64,000 nucleotides of DNA from Neptunicella sp048268085 (GCF_048268085.1 NZ_JBLWWF010000003.1:62001-126000); one strand, 5' to 3'. Counted from the first letter of the stretch, positions 17,993-27,662 are shown. Notes: generated by a model not told the origin, from the sequence alone. Numbers and translations are program-made.

Positions 17993-19477
17993 ATGGAACA
18001 TCTGTTTATTGTTGCTTTTGTCGTCTATCTATTGGCTATGATTGCCTTGGGCTGGTTTGTATCGCGCAAAAACACCAGTGGTGAGCAATTTTTACTGGGG
18101 GGCCGTAGTCTGCCGTTATTGCTCACATTAGGCACCACAGTGGCCACCATGGTAGGCACCGGGTCGTCAATGGGAGCGGTAGGGTTTGCCTATCAGAATG
18201 GGTGGGCCGGTACGTTGTACGGGATTGGCGGCGCCATCGGCATTTTGTTGTTAGCCTGGTGGTTTGCGCCCGTAAGACAGCTACGTTTTATGACCATGAG
18301 CGAGGAGTTGTCTTATTACGTGGGGGCGAATCCGTTAATTAAAAATTTGATTGCAGTGATTATTTTTGTTGCCAGCATCGGCTGGTTGGGCGCACATATT
18401 ATTGGTGGCGGTATGTATCTGGCCTGGCTAACCGGGCTGGATATTCAGTGGGCCAAAGTGATCATCGCCATCAGCTTTGCCATTTATGTGGTGATTGGTG
18501 GTTATACCGCCGTAGTCTGGACTGACTCGATTCAGGCCTTGATCCTGTTCAGCGGTTTTATTCTGATGGCAGTATTTTCGCTTTATTCGGTTGGCGGATG
18601 GGATGCCATGCTGGCGGCGCAACCCGTGGAAAATTTGTCCTGGTTTGCGGTGGATAAAATAGGTGTGTTGCCGGCTATTTCACTGGCACTGGCTATTATG
18701 GTGGGCATATTGGCTACTCCTTCGTTTCGACAGCGGATCTATTCGGGTAGTGATGTCGGCAGTATTCGCCGATCTTTTGTGTATTCCGGTGTGCTGTATT
18801 TATTTTTCTCCTGTATTCCCGCCATTATCGGCATGACGGCTTTTGCCACGGATGCCAGTCTGGACAACGCTTCTTTTGCCTTTCCGCATATGGCGCTGCA
18901 TTTTATGCCAGTGGGGTTAGGTTTACTGATAATTATTGCCGGGATTTCGGCTACGTTGTCCAGCGCCAGCTCTGACGCCATCGCGGCGGTGAGTGTAGTG
19001 ATGCGTGATTTGTATTGTCTGGCAACGGGCAGTATGCCACAACCGGATAAAGTAGTGTGGCTGTCGCGGTTAAGTTTAGTGGTCACCATTGGGTTGGCGC
19101 TTTTGTTTGCCCTCAGTTCCAACGATATTATCGCTTATATCACCCAAATGATTGCAATTCTGATGGCCGGTTTATGTATTTGCGCTTTATTGGGACGCTT
19201 TTGGTCCAGGTATAACTGGCAGGGTGCGTTAGCAACATTAATCGCCGGCTGTGTTACCGCATTGGTGGTAGGCAATCATGCTGACTGGAATAGCTGGTTT
19301 GGTAATCCTGTTTTGCCGTCGCTAGGCATGGCGTTAGTCAGTGGTGTACTGGTCAGTTTACTGACGCCTCAATCCAGTATCAGCAGTCGCGAGGCGTTAG
19401 CGATTCTGGACGCCGAACGGCAACGTATGGAAAGTAGCGCTGATTTGCAGGCTTCACCAGTACAACTTAACAAATAA
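17993..19477 (+). CDS. Sodium:solute symporter (SSS family)
   Basis: This 494-residue integral membrane protein has about 13 transmembrane helices and SSS-family features. These include LLGGRSLPLLLTLGTTVATMVGTGS near the N-terminus (helix 1 and 2, the Na+ site region), VIGGYTAVVWTDSIQ (about 163-177) and the SATLSSASSDAIAA segment. It imports an organic solute with Na+, presumably the N-acyl-D-amino acid or D-amino acid handled by the neighbouring enzymes. The start is the ATG at 17993, 7 bases after CGGAG; a GTG 6 bases earlier is less suited. It follows the Rid gene by 33 bases and precedes the hexosaminidase gene by 7. Substrate is inferred from context only. Confidence 0.9.
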   Translation: MEHLFIVAFVVYLLAMIALGWFVSRKNTSGEQFLLGGRSLPLLLTLGTTVATMVGTGSSMGAVGFAYQNGWAGTLYGIGGAIGILLLAWWFAPVRQLRFMTMSEELSYYVGANPLIKNLIAVIIFVASIGWLGAHIIGGGMYLAWLTGLDIQWAKVIIAISFAIYVVIGGYTAVVWTDSIQALILFSGFILMAVFSLYSVGGWDAMLAAQPVENLSWFAVDKIGVLPAISLALAIMVGILATPSFRQRIYSGSDVGSIRRSFVYSGVLYLFFSCIPAIIGMTAFATDASLDNASFAFPHMALHFMPVGLGLLIIIAGISATLSSASSDAIAAVSVVMRDLYCLATGSMPQPDKVVWLSRLSLVVTIGLALLFALSSNDIIAYITQMIAILMAGLCICALLGRFWSRYNWQGALATLIAGCVTALVVGNHADWNSWFGNPVLPSLGMALVSGVLVSLLTPQSSISSREALAILDAERQRMESSADLQASPVQLNK

Positions 19478-19484
19478 CAACGAG

Positions 19485-21875
19485 ATGGATATGAAGCCTG
19501 TTAAATTGATTGCGCTGTTGGCCTTATTGGTTTTGTCATCTTTTAATTTCGCCAACGAAACCACCCCGCTAGCATTAATGCCTTATCCGGCACAGGTGGA
19601 TATTAAACCGGGTGATTTCGTATTAACAGATGCAATAACGGTTTCATTTTGGGGGGTAAGTGAATCACGTCAACAACTGATGATGAGTCAGTTACAGAGT
19701 CTGTCTGATAAGGTGACTCAGGTTGAATCCGCCAAATCGGCCAAGGTTATTATCAAGGTAACAAATTCGTCCAATAGTATTGTGCCTGAATTGAATCAGG
19801 ATGAAGCCTATCAGTTGGACATTGGGCATAACAGGATTCAGTTGTCCGCACCGACTGAACTGGGAGCGTTGCACGGTGTGCAAACGTTATTGCAATTGGT
19901 GGACTGGGATAAACACCGTATTGCGCGGGTAACAATCAGCGATCAACCCCGTTTTCCTTGGCGTGGACTATTGATCGATAGCGTTCGCCATTTTATTCCC
20001 CTTGAGGATATTAAACGTCAGTTAAGGGGCATGGCCTCGGCCAAACTTAATGTATTGCATTGGCATTTAACCGATGATCAGGGCTGGCGGTTTGAGTCCA
20101 AAACCTATCCTAAATTGCAACAACTGGCTTCAGACGGATTGTATTATACCCAACAGCAAATCCGCGAGGTGGTGAACTACGCCAGTTTATTGGGAATAAG
20201 AGTGGTACCGGAACTGGATGTGCCCGGCCATGCATCAGCGATTGCAGTGGCTTATCCTGAGCTGATCAGTTTACCCGGCCCTTATCAGATGGAGCGGCAC
20301 TGGGGCGTATTCGAGCCATTATTGGATCCATCCAATCCGCAGGTGTATGTGTTTATCGACAAACTGGTGCAAGAGCTGGCCAGCCTGTTCCCCGATCCCT
20401 ACGTACATATTGGCGGAGATGAGATCTATCCAGTTCAATGGCAGCAAAGCGATAAAGTACAAGCTTATATGCGCAAGCAAAAACTAGCTGATACCCAGCA
20501 GCTGCATACTTATTTTAATCAGCAAATACAGCAAATACTCCATCGATATAACAAGCAGATGATGGGCTGGGATGAGATTTATGATCCGGCCTTACCAAGG
20601 GATATTCTGATCCAGTCCTGGCGAGGGTTGGAGTCCATTAGCCAGTTTGCCCGCCAAGGCTATCAGGGCATTTTATCTACCGGTTTTTATATTGATCAGC
20701 CTCAGCCGACCGACTACCACTATCGAAATGATCCGGTGCCACAACAACCTGTAACAGTACCGAAAATTAACGCGCAAACCCATTGGCAGCAATGGCAATT
20801 CAGCATGCCACGTCTTAAAGGCAGCAAAGTAAAGGGGTTAATCACCCTGATACAAAACCCCGGGCAGGTTGAACAGGGTTATATCAGTTTGAATAACAAG
20901 CCCACTCGTCAATTACATGATTTATCCCAACACAACGGTATAAAACAATTCTGGTTAGATACCTGGATGGGACCAACCCGCTTTGAACTTGATTTAAGCG
21001 ATGAGCAGGGGATTAATGGTCGTATTATGCTTGGCAATAGTCCTTATCCGGTTAATGGTCAATTGCTAAAACAGGGTCGCGGTAAAGACGGCGCTCCGCT
21101 ATTAAGATTTGCCGAGCGGCTCAGTACTGAACAAGCCAAAAATATTCTTGGTGGCGAGGCGACAATCTGGGCGGAGTTAGTTACAGCGAATAATCTGGAT
21201 TTACGCATTTGGCCAAGATTGTACGCCATTGCCGAACGATTATGGTCGCCAGCTAATATGACCGATGAAACTCAGATGTATCAGCGGCTCACAAAAATGG
21301 ACCAATTTGCTAATCAAGTCGCAGGATTGCAGGCTCACCAGCAGCAACAGGCGGGATTGCAAAAGCTTGCGGGAGATCAGGATATTCAACCGTTGCTGAT
21401 ACTCAGTCAGGCGCTAGAACCTGCGCAGTATTATACCCGTCACCATATTAAGTTTACCCAGGATCTTTACCATCAGCAGGCCGACCTGAATCAGTTTGTG
21501 GATTTTTTGCCAGTAGAGAGTTTAACCTTGGTGCATTTAAACCGAGAGGTACGGGATTATGCTCAGGGCGATATAACGGCACTTGACCGGATCGAAACGC
21601 AACTCGGACATTGGCAAGACAATTTGCCCAACGTACAAATGCTAATTGAGAAGGCTGAGTCTTTGCAGCCAATGTCATCAATCGTTGATAAGTTAGCGTC
21701 CACAATTCAACTGGGCAATAAGCTTATCGGCCAATGTCGAACAGGAGAAAAACTGTCGACTGAGGCATATCAGCAATGGCGCAAACAATTGTGGCAGTTT
21801 ACTGAAGTGGAACAGGAAATAGTGGTGTCAGCCGCGATAATGTTGGAGCAATTAATGCTGGTGTGTAATGAATAA
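19485..21875 (+). CDS. GH20 beta-N-acetylhexosaminidase, exported
   Basis: This 796-residue enzyme removes terminal beta-linked GlcNAc or GalNAc. After a signal peptide (residues 1-24) comes a GH20b-type N-terminal domain and then the catalytic barrel: WRGLLIDSVRHFIP, LHWHLTDDQGWRFE, VPELDVPGHA and the Asp312-Glu313 pair in HIGGDE that runs substrate-assisted hydrolysis. The barrel ends with AIAERLWSP. About 100 residues (roughly 430-530, starting near MPRLKG) look like an inserted beta-rich module between catalytic strands. It is the last gene of the D-amino-acid operon, which suggests a substrate carrying both N-acetylhexosamine and D-amino acid. Location predicted: periplasm. Confidence 0.92.
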   Translation: MDMKPVKLIALLALLVLSSFNFANETTPLALMPYPAQVDIKPGDFVLTDAITVSFWGVSESRQQLMMSQLQSLSDKVTQVESAKSAKVIIKVTNSSNSIVPELNQDEAYQLDIGHNRIQLSAPTELGALHGVQTLLQLVDWDKHRIARVTISDQPRFPWRGLLIDSVRHFIPLEDIKRQLRGMASAKLNVLHWHLTDDQGWRFESKTYPKLQQLASDGLYYTQQQIREVVNYASLLGIRVVPELDVPGHASAIAVAYPELISLPGPYQMERHWGVFEPLLDPSNPQVYVFIDKLVQELASLFPDPYVHIGGDEIYPVQWQQSDKVQAYMRKQKLADTQQLHTYFNQQIQQILHRYNKQMMGWDEIYDPALPRDILIQSWRGLESISQFARQGYQGILSTGFYIDQPQPTDYHYRNDPVPQQPVTVPKINAQTHWQQWQFSMPRLKGSKVKGLITLIQNPGQVEQGYISLNNKPTRQLHDLSQHNGIKQFWLDTWMGPTRFELDLSDEQGINGRIMLGNSPYPVNGQLLKQGRGKDGAPLLRFAERLSTEQAKNILGGEATIWAELVTANNLDLRIWPRLYAIAERLWSPANMTDETQMYQRLTKMDQFANQVAGLQAHQQQQAGLQKLAGDQDIQPLLILSQALEPAQYYTRHHIKFTQDLYHQQADLNQFVDFLPVESLTLVHLNREVRDYAQGDITALDRIETQLGHWQDNLPNVQMLIEKAESLQPMSSIVDKLASTIQLGNKLIGQCRTGEKLSTEAYQQWRKQLWQFTEVEQEIVVSAAIMLEQLMLVCNE

Positions 21876-21902
21876 TGCCTCTATAGACAATTGTAATAGC
21901 GA

Positions 21903-23393
21903 TTAATGACTGGTTGGTGAAATGTGTTTTATTAAATCATCTAATGGCATAGGGCGACCTAAATAATAGCCTTGTGCTTCCTGACATCCCATTTCCTGTA
22001 AGATTTTCAGTTGTTGCGCTGTTTCGATACCTTCAGCCACTATATTAATATCAAAGCTTTTCGACATTGCAATTATTGCATTCACTATTGTTCTGGAGCG
22101 GTGATCATCTTCTACACCCGAGACAAAACTGCGATCTATCTTAATCTCATCGACGGTTAAATCCTTGAGCATGGCGAGCGACGTATAGCCGGTACCAAAA
22201 TCGTCAATTGAGAAACTGATTCCACTGGCTTGCAGGCTGGAGATGATCTCAACACTTTTTTTCATATCGGTAAGTGTTGCGGTTTCAGTAATTTCGATGC
22301 GTATATAGGGGGCCAGATTCACTTGACTCTGAATAAATTCAGTTAGCTCATGCATTTCCTGGGTATTGTTAAACTCCGTAGCGGATATATTCACGGCGAC
22401 ATGTTTAACTTGATTTCCCAGTAATGTTGAATTGCCTAGCTCAGTGGAAGCTTTGTTAACGACCAGTTTTGAAATGCCACTGGTCAAACCGTGTTCCTCT
22501 GCCAATGGAATAAACACATCGGGAGGGATAAAACCCTGCTCCGGATGAATCCAGCGCACTAGGACTTCAACTCCGCTAGGGGTTAGCGTTTTGAGATTAT
22601 ATTTGGGTTGATACACAACGGTTAACTGTTCTTTGCTAATGGCTTCTTGTAGATCGATGACCATTTGACGACGCAGCATGGCTCTTTCGGTTAATTCTTT
22701 GTCATGATATTGGATTGCATTTTTTTGTTGTTTGGCAACGCCGAGCGCTTCCGTTGCTGACACCATTAATTCTTTTGCGTTAACGCCATCGGCGGGGTAT
22801 AGCGCAACGCCAATACAACAAGTGGCTTTAATACTATTCTTTTTGGCTCTGCGTACAAACAGTTGTTGAAAATCACGGACATGATTATCCAAATGGATAT
22901 TTTCGTCTAATACGTTAAAGCTGGCAAATTGGTCGGCATGTAAACGTGACACAAACGCCCCGGTTAAAACTGCTTCTTTTATATCATTGGCCAAATCTTG
23001 CAAAAACAGATCGGCTTGTTCAAAACCGATGGCATCATTAATACTTTTAAAATCATCAATGTCGAGGTAACCGAGCAGGATCCGTTCACCGGGGTTGAGT
23101 TGTTTTATGGTTGAGTTGAGCGCGCGAATGAACATATTGAGACTGAGCAACCCGGTGAGATTGTCTATATCATTGGCTTTCTCCAAGGCTCGATTATCCC
23201 TAAGCACTAGTATCAATAGTAATAGTGCGGTCAAAATGACGAAGGCCAAGCCTTTATAAGTCTGCGCTACGGCACGTAAGTAAGGACTGTCGAAAAAGGT
23301 TTCAACTGCAATATCGGAAAACAGGATCCAGAGCGAGGCGAAAACAGCATAGATAATCGAGACTTTTAAGGCTGATATGGTGGCTCTGTTCAT
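21903..23393 (-). CDS. Membrane GGDEF-EAL protein with degenerate GGDEF (probable c-di-GMP phosphodiesterase)
   Basis: This 496-residue protein begins with two transmembrane helices (about 8-30 and 45-65) with a short loop between. A GGDEF domain (about 70-230) has HADQF in place of the GGDEF motif, so cyclase activity is unlikely. The EAL domain (about 245-490) keeps its catalytic set: EVLVRW, NISATEF, EITETA, DDFGTG, KIDRSFV and AEGIET. The sequence therefore fits a phosphodiesterase that degrades c-di-GMP, possibly with the GGDEF domain as a GTP sensor. It is convergent with the hexosaminidase gene. Its input signal is not evident because the periplasmic loop is short. Confidence 0.93.
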   Translation of the reverse strand: MNRATISALKVSIIYAVFASLWILFSDIAVETFFDSPYLRAVAQTYKGLAFVILTALLLLILVLRDNRALEKANDIDNLTGLLSLNMFIRALNSTIKQLNPGERILLGYLDIDDFKSINDAIGFEQADLFLQDLANDIKEAVLTGAFVSRLHADQFASFNVLDENIHLDNHVRDFQQLFVRRAKKNSIKATCCIGVALYPADGVNAKELMVSATEALGVAKQQKNAIQYHDKELTERAMLRRQMVIDLQEAISKEQLTVVYQPKYNLKTLTPSGVEVLVRWIHPEQGFIPPDVFIPLAEEHGLTSGISKLVVNKASTELGNSTLLGNQVKHVAVNISATEFNNTQEMHELTEFIQSQVNLAPYIRIEITETATLTDMKKSVEIISSLQASGISFSIDDFGTGYTSLAMLKDLTVDEIKIDRSFVSGVEDDHRSRTIVNAIIAMSKSFDINIVAEGIETAQQLKILQEMGCQEAQGYYLGRPMPLDDLIKHISPTSH

Positions 23394-23548
23394 AATTAAT
23401 TGTCAAAAATGTTTTTCGATATTTAAGTGTTTGTATAAGATAACATTTTTTAACAAAAATAAACCTTTGTGTCGTTCAATGATTGAACTATCTTCCGATT
23501 AACGATTCTTATCAACAGAAGCAAGTTAACTATTAATAAGCAGATTTT

Positions 23549-23776
23549 ATGTTTAGATTTGTCATGAGCGTTTTTGTCGGTATCACCTTAAGTGCATGTT
23601 CTACTTTTTCTTATAACACCAAGGAAATCGGAGCGGGGGCGTTAGGTGAATTGAGTAATAGCCAAATCAGTTATAATCCGGCTCGCTGCCAAGCGATTAA
23701 AAACCAGTGTGTTCAGGGGCATTTTGAAGAGTTTCCCACCAGTGATGGGCAAACAGGTTGTGCCTGCTCTCAATAG
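23549..23776 (+). CDS. Small Cys-containing lipoprotein, unknown function
   Basis: This 75-residue protein has a lipobox TLSAC (Cys17). A mature part follows with four further cysteines (PARCQAIKNQC and GCACSQ), so it has disulphide potential in the periplasm. I do not recognise the family. The ribosome site is weak, but the signal peptide and cysteine pattern support a real gene. It is convergent with the gene at 23787 and stands alone. Confidence 0.62.
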   Translation: MFRFVMSVFVGITLSACSTFSYNTKEIGAGALGELSNSQISYNPARCQAIKNQCVQGHFEEFPTSDGQTGCACSQ

Positions 23777-23786
23777 GCGCACTAAA

Positions 23787-24434
23787 TTAAATCAGCGGTT
23801 TTTTAAAATTCTTCCAGTTGATTTTACTGGACAGTAATAGCTCCCGTAGTGATAACGCTCGGGGTTGCGCTTTACCGCGATAATTCCAGCTATGGCCACA
23901 ACAGGCAGCAGTCAAGCTGGCTTTGGAAGGGAGCAAAATGGTTTTCTGCAAAGGTTGGCCTTCGCCATTGGATTTTATTTCGGCCTGACCTGTAAAACTA
24001 AACCAGCCATGCTTGTTTAAATGCAGCCGTTGGTTGTCGACGTCTATTCTATCTACAGAATCCAGTTCGTACTGTTCCAGTCCTTGCTCATTAATACATA
24101 CCGCAACAGGCATGCCGAAGTGACTGTATTGACTGAACCAGTGCCGGGATTTTTCTTCAGACTCTTTTTTCGCAATGGATTTGGCAGCCTGTTTGGCCTG
24201 CCAACTGGCGTTATGTAAATCTACTTCCAGTGGGGCGTTATGGTTAAGTAAGAAGTGTGCGGCTTTTCTAATGTGATAACTCAGGCCGGCTAAACGCCGT
24301 TTAAGGTTATCGATATTCTGACTGGGTGATAAGGCTAATTGCGCCAGTTCCCTTTCATATAAAGCATTACACAGCTCAGCAAAGTGCAATTGCTGCGTAT
24401 TTTTGGCAAATATATCAGTTTGCTGGGTGGACAT
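23787..24434 (-). CDS. Conserved-looking hypothetical protein, cytoplasmic
   Basis: This 215-residue protein has no signal peptide or membrane helix. The first 100 residues are helical (LCNALYERELAQLALS, then LKRRLAGLSYHIRKAAHFLL). The second half is beta-rich with a distinctive ACCGHSWNYRGKAQPRALSLRELL near the end that includes adjacent cysteines and a His. I do not recognise the family. The start is ATG at 24434; the possible TTG at 24446 lies in the T-tract of the enolase terminator, so it is unlikely. It is downstream of, and separated by that terminator from, enolase. Confidence 0.6.
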   Translation of the reverse strand: MSTQQTDIFAKNTQQLHFAELCNALYERELAQLALSPSQNIDNLKRRLAGLSYHIRKAAHFLLNHNAPLEVDLHNASWQAKQAAKSIAKKESEEKSRHWFSQYSHFGMPVAVCINEQGLEQYELDSVDRIDVDNQRLHLNKHGWFSFTGQAEIKSNGEGQPLQKTILLPSKASLTAACCGHSWNYRGKAQPRALSLRELLLSSKINWKNFKKPLI

Positions 24435-24444
24435 AAGCAAGATC

Positions 24445-24470
24445 AAAAAAGGGGCCGGTGTACCGACCCC
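24445..24470 (-). terminator. Rho-independent terminator after eno
   Basis: On the minus strand GGGGTCGG and CCGGCCCC form an 8-bp stem with one G-U pair and a 4-base loop, followed by six T. It lies 9 bases after the enolase stop codon. Confidence 0.85.
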
Positions 24471-24478
24471 TGTTTGAA

Positions 24479-25771
24479 CTACTGACCTTTAATTTCTTTA
24501 CGGCCGTTGTATATGGCAGCGTCACCTAATTCTTGCTCAATACGCAACAATTGGTTGTATTTGGCTACCCGATCAGAACGACACAGTGAACCAGTCTTAA
24601 TCTGACCTGCTGCCGTACCAACTGCTAAATCAGCAATCGTGGCATCTTCGGTTTCACCACTACGGTGCGAAATAACTGCTGTGAAGCCCGCTTCTTTCGC
24701 CATACGAATAGCGGCTAAAGTCTCGGTTAACGAACCAATCTGATTAAATTTAATCAGAATCGAGTTGCCGATACCGTTGTCGATACCGCGCTTGAGAATT
24801 TTGGTATTGGTTACGAACAAATCGTCTCCGACTAACTGGATTTTATCCCCGATCTTTTTAGTTAGACTTTCCCAACCATCCCAATCGCTTTCATCCAGAC
24901 CATCTTCAATGGAAATAATGGGATAACGCTTGGACAGATCCGCCAAGAAATCGCCAAAACCTTCAGAATCAAAGACTTTACCTTCGCCTTTCAGGTCGTA
25001 TTTGCCATCAACATAGAATTCAGAAGCGGCACAATCCATCGCTAAAGTGATGTCTTTATTCATCACATAACCGGCTTTTTCAACGGCATCGATAATAACG
25101 GTTAACGCTTCTTCGTTAGAACCTAAATCAGGGGCAAAACCACCTTCGTCACCTACCGCGGTGTTTAAACCTTTGGCGTTAAGTACTTTTTTCAGTGAAT
25201 GGAAAATTTCTGCACCCATACGCAAGGCTTCGCTAAAGCTGCTAGCACCTACTGGCTGGATCATGAATTCTTGAATATCCACGTTATTATCCGCGTGCTC
25301 ACCCCCATTAATGATATTCATCATTGGTACTGGCATGCTGTACTGACCCGCAGTTCCGTTTAAGTCAGCGATATGCTGATAAAGCGGCACATTTTTGTGC
25401 ATCGCAGCGGCTTTAGCGACGGCTAATGACACTGCCAAAATCGCGTTAGCGCCTAAGTTTTCTTTGTTCTCAGTACCATCTAAATCGATCATGATCTGAT
25501 CGATTTCTGCTTGCTCAAGAGCATCTTTGCCCAGCAAGGCTGGCTGGATTTCATTGTTGATAGCACCAACGGCTTTTAGTACACCTTTGCCTAAATAACG
25601 GTTTTTGTCGCCATCGCGAAGTTCTAATGCTTCACGTGTTCCGGTAGATGCACCGCTGGGTGCGCAGGCGCGACCCCATGCTCCACTGGCTAAATAAACG
25701 TCGGCTTCGACGGTGGGGTTACCACGTGAATCTAAAATTTCACGGGCAAGAATTTTGCTGATGCTAGACAT
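24479..25771 (-). CDS. eno: Enolase
   Basis: The 430-residue enolase interconverts 2-phosphoglycerate and phosphoenolpyruvate in glycolysis, and in many bacteria it also sits in the RNA degradosome. The start AREILDSRGNPTVEADV, the SGASTGTREALELRDGD loop and the signature ILIKFNQIGSLTETLAAI are all present, with the acid/base residues Glu and Lys in their usual context. Length agrees with the family (about 430). It is the second gene of a minus-strand pyrG-eno pair (56-base gap), the common gammaproteobacterial order, and ends in a strong terminator. Confidence 0.98.
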   Translation of the reverse strand: MSSISKILAREILDSRGNPTVEADVYLASGAWGRACAPSGASTGTREALELRDGDKNRYLGKGVLKAVGAINNEIQPALLGKDALEQAEIDQIMIDLDGTENKENLGANAILAVSLAVAKAAAMHKNVPLYQHIADLNGTAGQYSMPVPMMNIINGGEHADNNVDIQEFMIQPVGASSFSEALRMGAEIFHSLKKVLNAKGLNTAVGDEGGFAPDLGSNEEALTVIIDAVEKAGYVMNKDITLAMDCAASEFYVDGKYDLKGEGKVFDSEGFGDFLADLSKRYPIISIEDGLDESDWDGWESLTKKIGDKIQLVGDDLFVTNTKILKRGIDNGIGNSILIKFNQIGSLTETLAAIRMAKEAGFTAVISHRSGETEDATIADLAVGTAAGQIKTGSLCRSDRVAKYNQLLRIEQELGDAAIYNGRKEIKGQ

Positions 25772-25827
25772 GATGTACCCTCATACAAAGTTGTTAAATT
25801 GCCACGCTTAATGGCGTGGCAGAATTA

Positions 25828-27459
25828 TTAATTATTTTCTTTATGATAGATCCCGGCGGCTTTAACAAAACCTTCAAACAGTGGATGACCATCTCTTGGG
25901 GTTGAATTAAATTCCGGGTGAAATTGTGCTGCGACAAACCATGGGTGATCTTCTATCTCGATTACCTCAACCAACTTTTTATCGGTGGATAATCCTGTCA
26001 CTTTTAGACCGGCTTTTTCAATCTCAGGCCGCAAGTTATTGTTCACTTCATAACGGTGGCGATGACGTTCATTAATCGCATCGTTACCATATAATTGATG
26101 AACTTTACTACCGGGAATCAAATGACAAAGTTGGCTACCTAAACGCATGGTGCCGCCTAAATCTGATTCATCGGTACGTTTTTCGGTACTGCCGTCAGCA
26201 TCCTGCCATTCGGTAATTAATCCCACCACCGGATAAGGGCTTTGTGGGTCAAATTCAGTACTATTGGCGTCTTCCATACCTGCCACATTGCGGGCGTATT
26301 CGATAAGCGCGACTTGCATTCCCAAACAGATGCCTAGGTAGGGTACTTGTTTTTCTCGGGCGTATTGGGCTGCAAGGATCTTACCTTCAATACCTCGTTC
26401 TCCAAATCCACCAGGTACCAGAATGGCGTCCAGCCCTTCAAGTAACAGTGAACCTTTGCTTTCTAAATCTTGTGAATCAATATATTTGATATTGACGGCT
26501 ACGCGGTTTTTCAAACCGGCATGTTTTAATGCTTCGTTAACTGACTTATAGGCATCGGGTAAGGCAACGTATTTACCTACCATGCCAATGGTGACTTCAA
26601 AATTAGGATTGGATTCTGCGTATAAAACCTGTTCCCATTCAGATAAATCGGCTTCTGGACATTCAATTCCAAAGCGTTTTACAACTAGCTCATCCATTCC
26701 CTGCGCTTTTAACACCGCCGGAATTCGATAAATACTTTCCACATCCCGTAATGAAATAACGGCCTTGTCAGCTACGTTAGTAAACAGGGCGATTTTGGAA
26801 CGTTCATTAGACGGTAACGCTACTTCTGAACGGCACACCAGAATATCTGGTTGAATACCGATGGAGCGTAATTCCTTGACGGAATGTTGCGTCGGTTTGG
26901 TTTTTGTTTCACCCGATGCGGCCAAATAAGGTACCAGCGTCAAGTGCATAAACATGACGCGTTTACGACCTAATTCCGCACCAAGCTGACGAGCCGCTTC
27001 AATAAAGGGTAATGATTCTATATCACCAACGGTGCCACCGATTTCAACAATGGCCACATCAACACCTTCAGCGCCTTCAACCACGCGGCGTTTAATTTCG
27101 TTGGTGATGTGTGGAATAACCTGAATGGTTGCGCCTAAATAGTCTCCGCGACGTTCGCGACGTAATACTTCTTCATAAACCCGACCGGTCGTGAAGTTAT
27201 TATGCTTGGACATGTGGCGACGGATAAAACGTTCGTAATGACCTAAATCCAAATCGGTTTCAGCACCATCATCGGTAACAAATACCTCACCGTGCTGGAT
27301 GGGACTCATGGTGCCGGGATCAACGTTAATATACGGATCCAATTTTAGCATGGTGACTTTTAGTCCCCGCGCTTCAAGAATAGCAGCTAGTGATGCAGCA
27401 GCTATGCCTTTGCCCAGTGATGAAACAACACCGCCTGTGACGAAAATATAATTTGTCAT
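25828..27459 (-). CDS. pyrG: CTP synthase
   Basis: The 543-residue CTP synthase aminates UTP to CTP using glutamine and ATP. The N-terminal synthase domain opens IFVTGGVVSSLGKGIAAASL with the ATP loop, followed by DPYINVDPGTMSPIQHGEVF. The C-terminal class I glutamine amidotransferase domain has its nucleophile in LGICLGMQ and the His-Glu pair in QFHPEF. Length matches the family. It is the first gene of the pyrG-eno unit. The 243-base gap upstream (27460-27702), between it and the dps gene on the same strand, carries a hairpin and no gene that I can support. Confidence 0.98.
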   Translation of the reverse strand: MTNYIFVTGGVVSSLGKGIAAASLAAILEARGLKVTMLKLDPYINVDPGTMSPIQHGEVFVTDDGAETDLDLGHYERFIRRHMSKHNNFTTGRVYEEVLRRERRGDYLGATIQVIPHITNEIKRRVVEGAEGVDVAIVEIGGTVGDIESLPFIEAARQLGAELGRKRVMFMHLTLVPYLAASGETKTKPTQHSVKELRSIGIQPDILVCRSEVALPSNERSKIALFTNVADKAVISLRDVESIYRIPAVLKAQGMDELVVKRFGIECPEADLSEWEQVLYAESNPNFEVTIGMVGKYVALPDAYKSVNEALKHAGLKNRVAVNIKYIDSQDLESKGSLLLEGLDAILVPGGFGERGIEGKILAAQYAREKQVPYLGICLGMQVALIEYARNVAGMEDANSTEFDPQSPYPVVGLITEWQDADGSTEKRTDESDLGGTMRLGSQLCHLIPGSKVHQLYGNDAINERHRHRYEVNNNLRPEIEKAGLKVTGLSTDKKLVEVIEIEDHPWFVAAQFHPEFNSTPRDGHPLFEGFVKAAGIYHKENN

Positions 27460-27662
27460 GCGAAACCCAAGATTTAGGTGTTAACAGAATGTAGATCCGC
27501 TCAGAAATTGAGCCAATCTTTGTGTATCAAGACGGGAAAGTATTATAAGTCAAAGCGGCTTGAATGTACATGCAAATGATGCGCCTAACGAGGGAGTTTA
27601 TGCGATGGAAGGTATATTTTATCGGTCTAAAGTCAAAGAGCGATTGCAGGGTATTGACCAAT

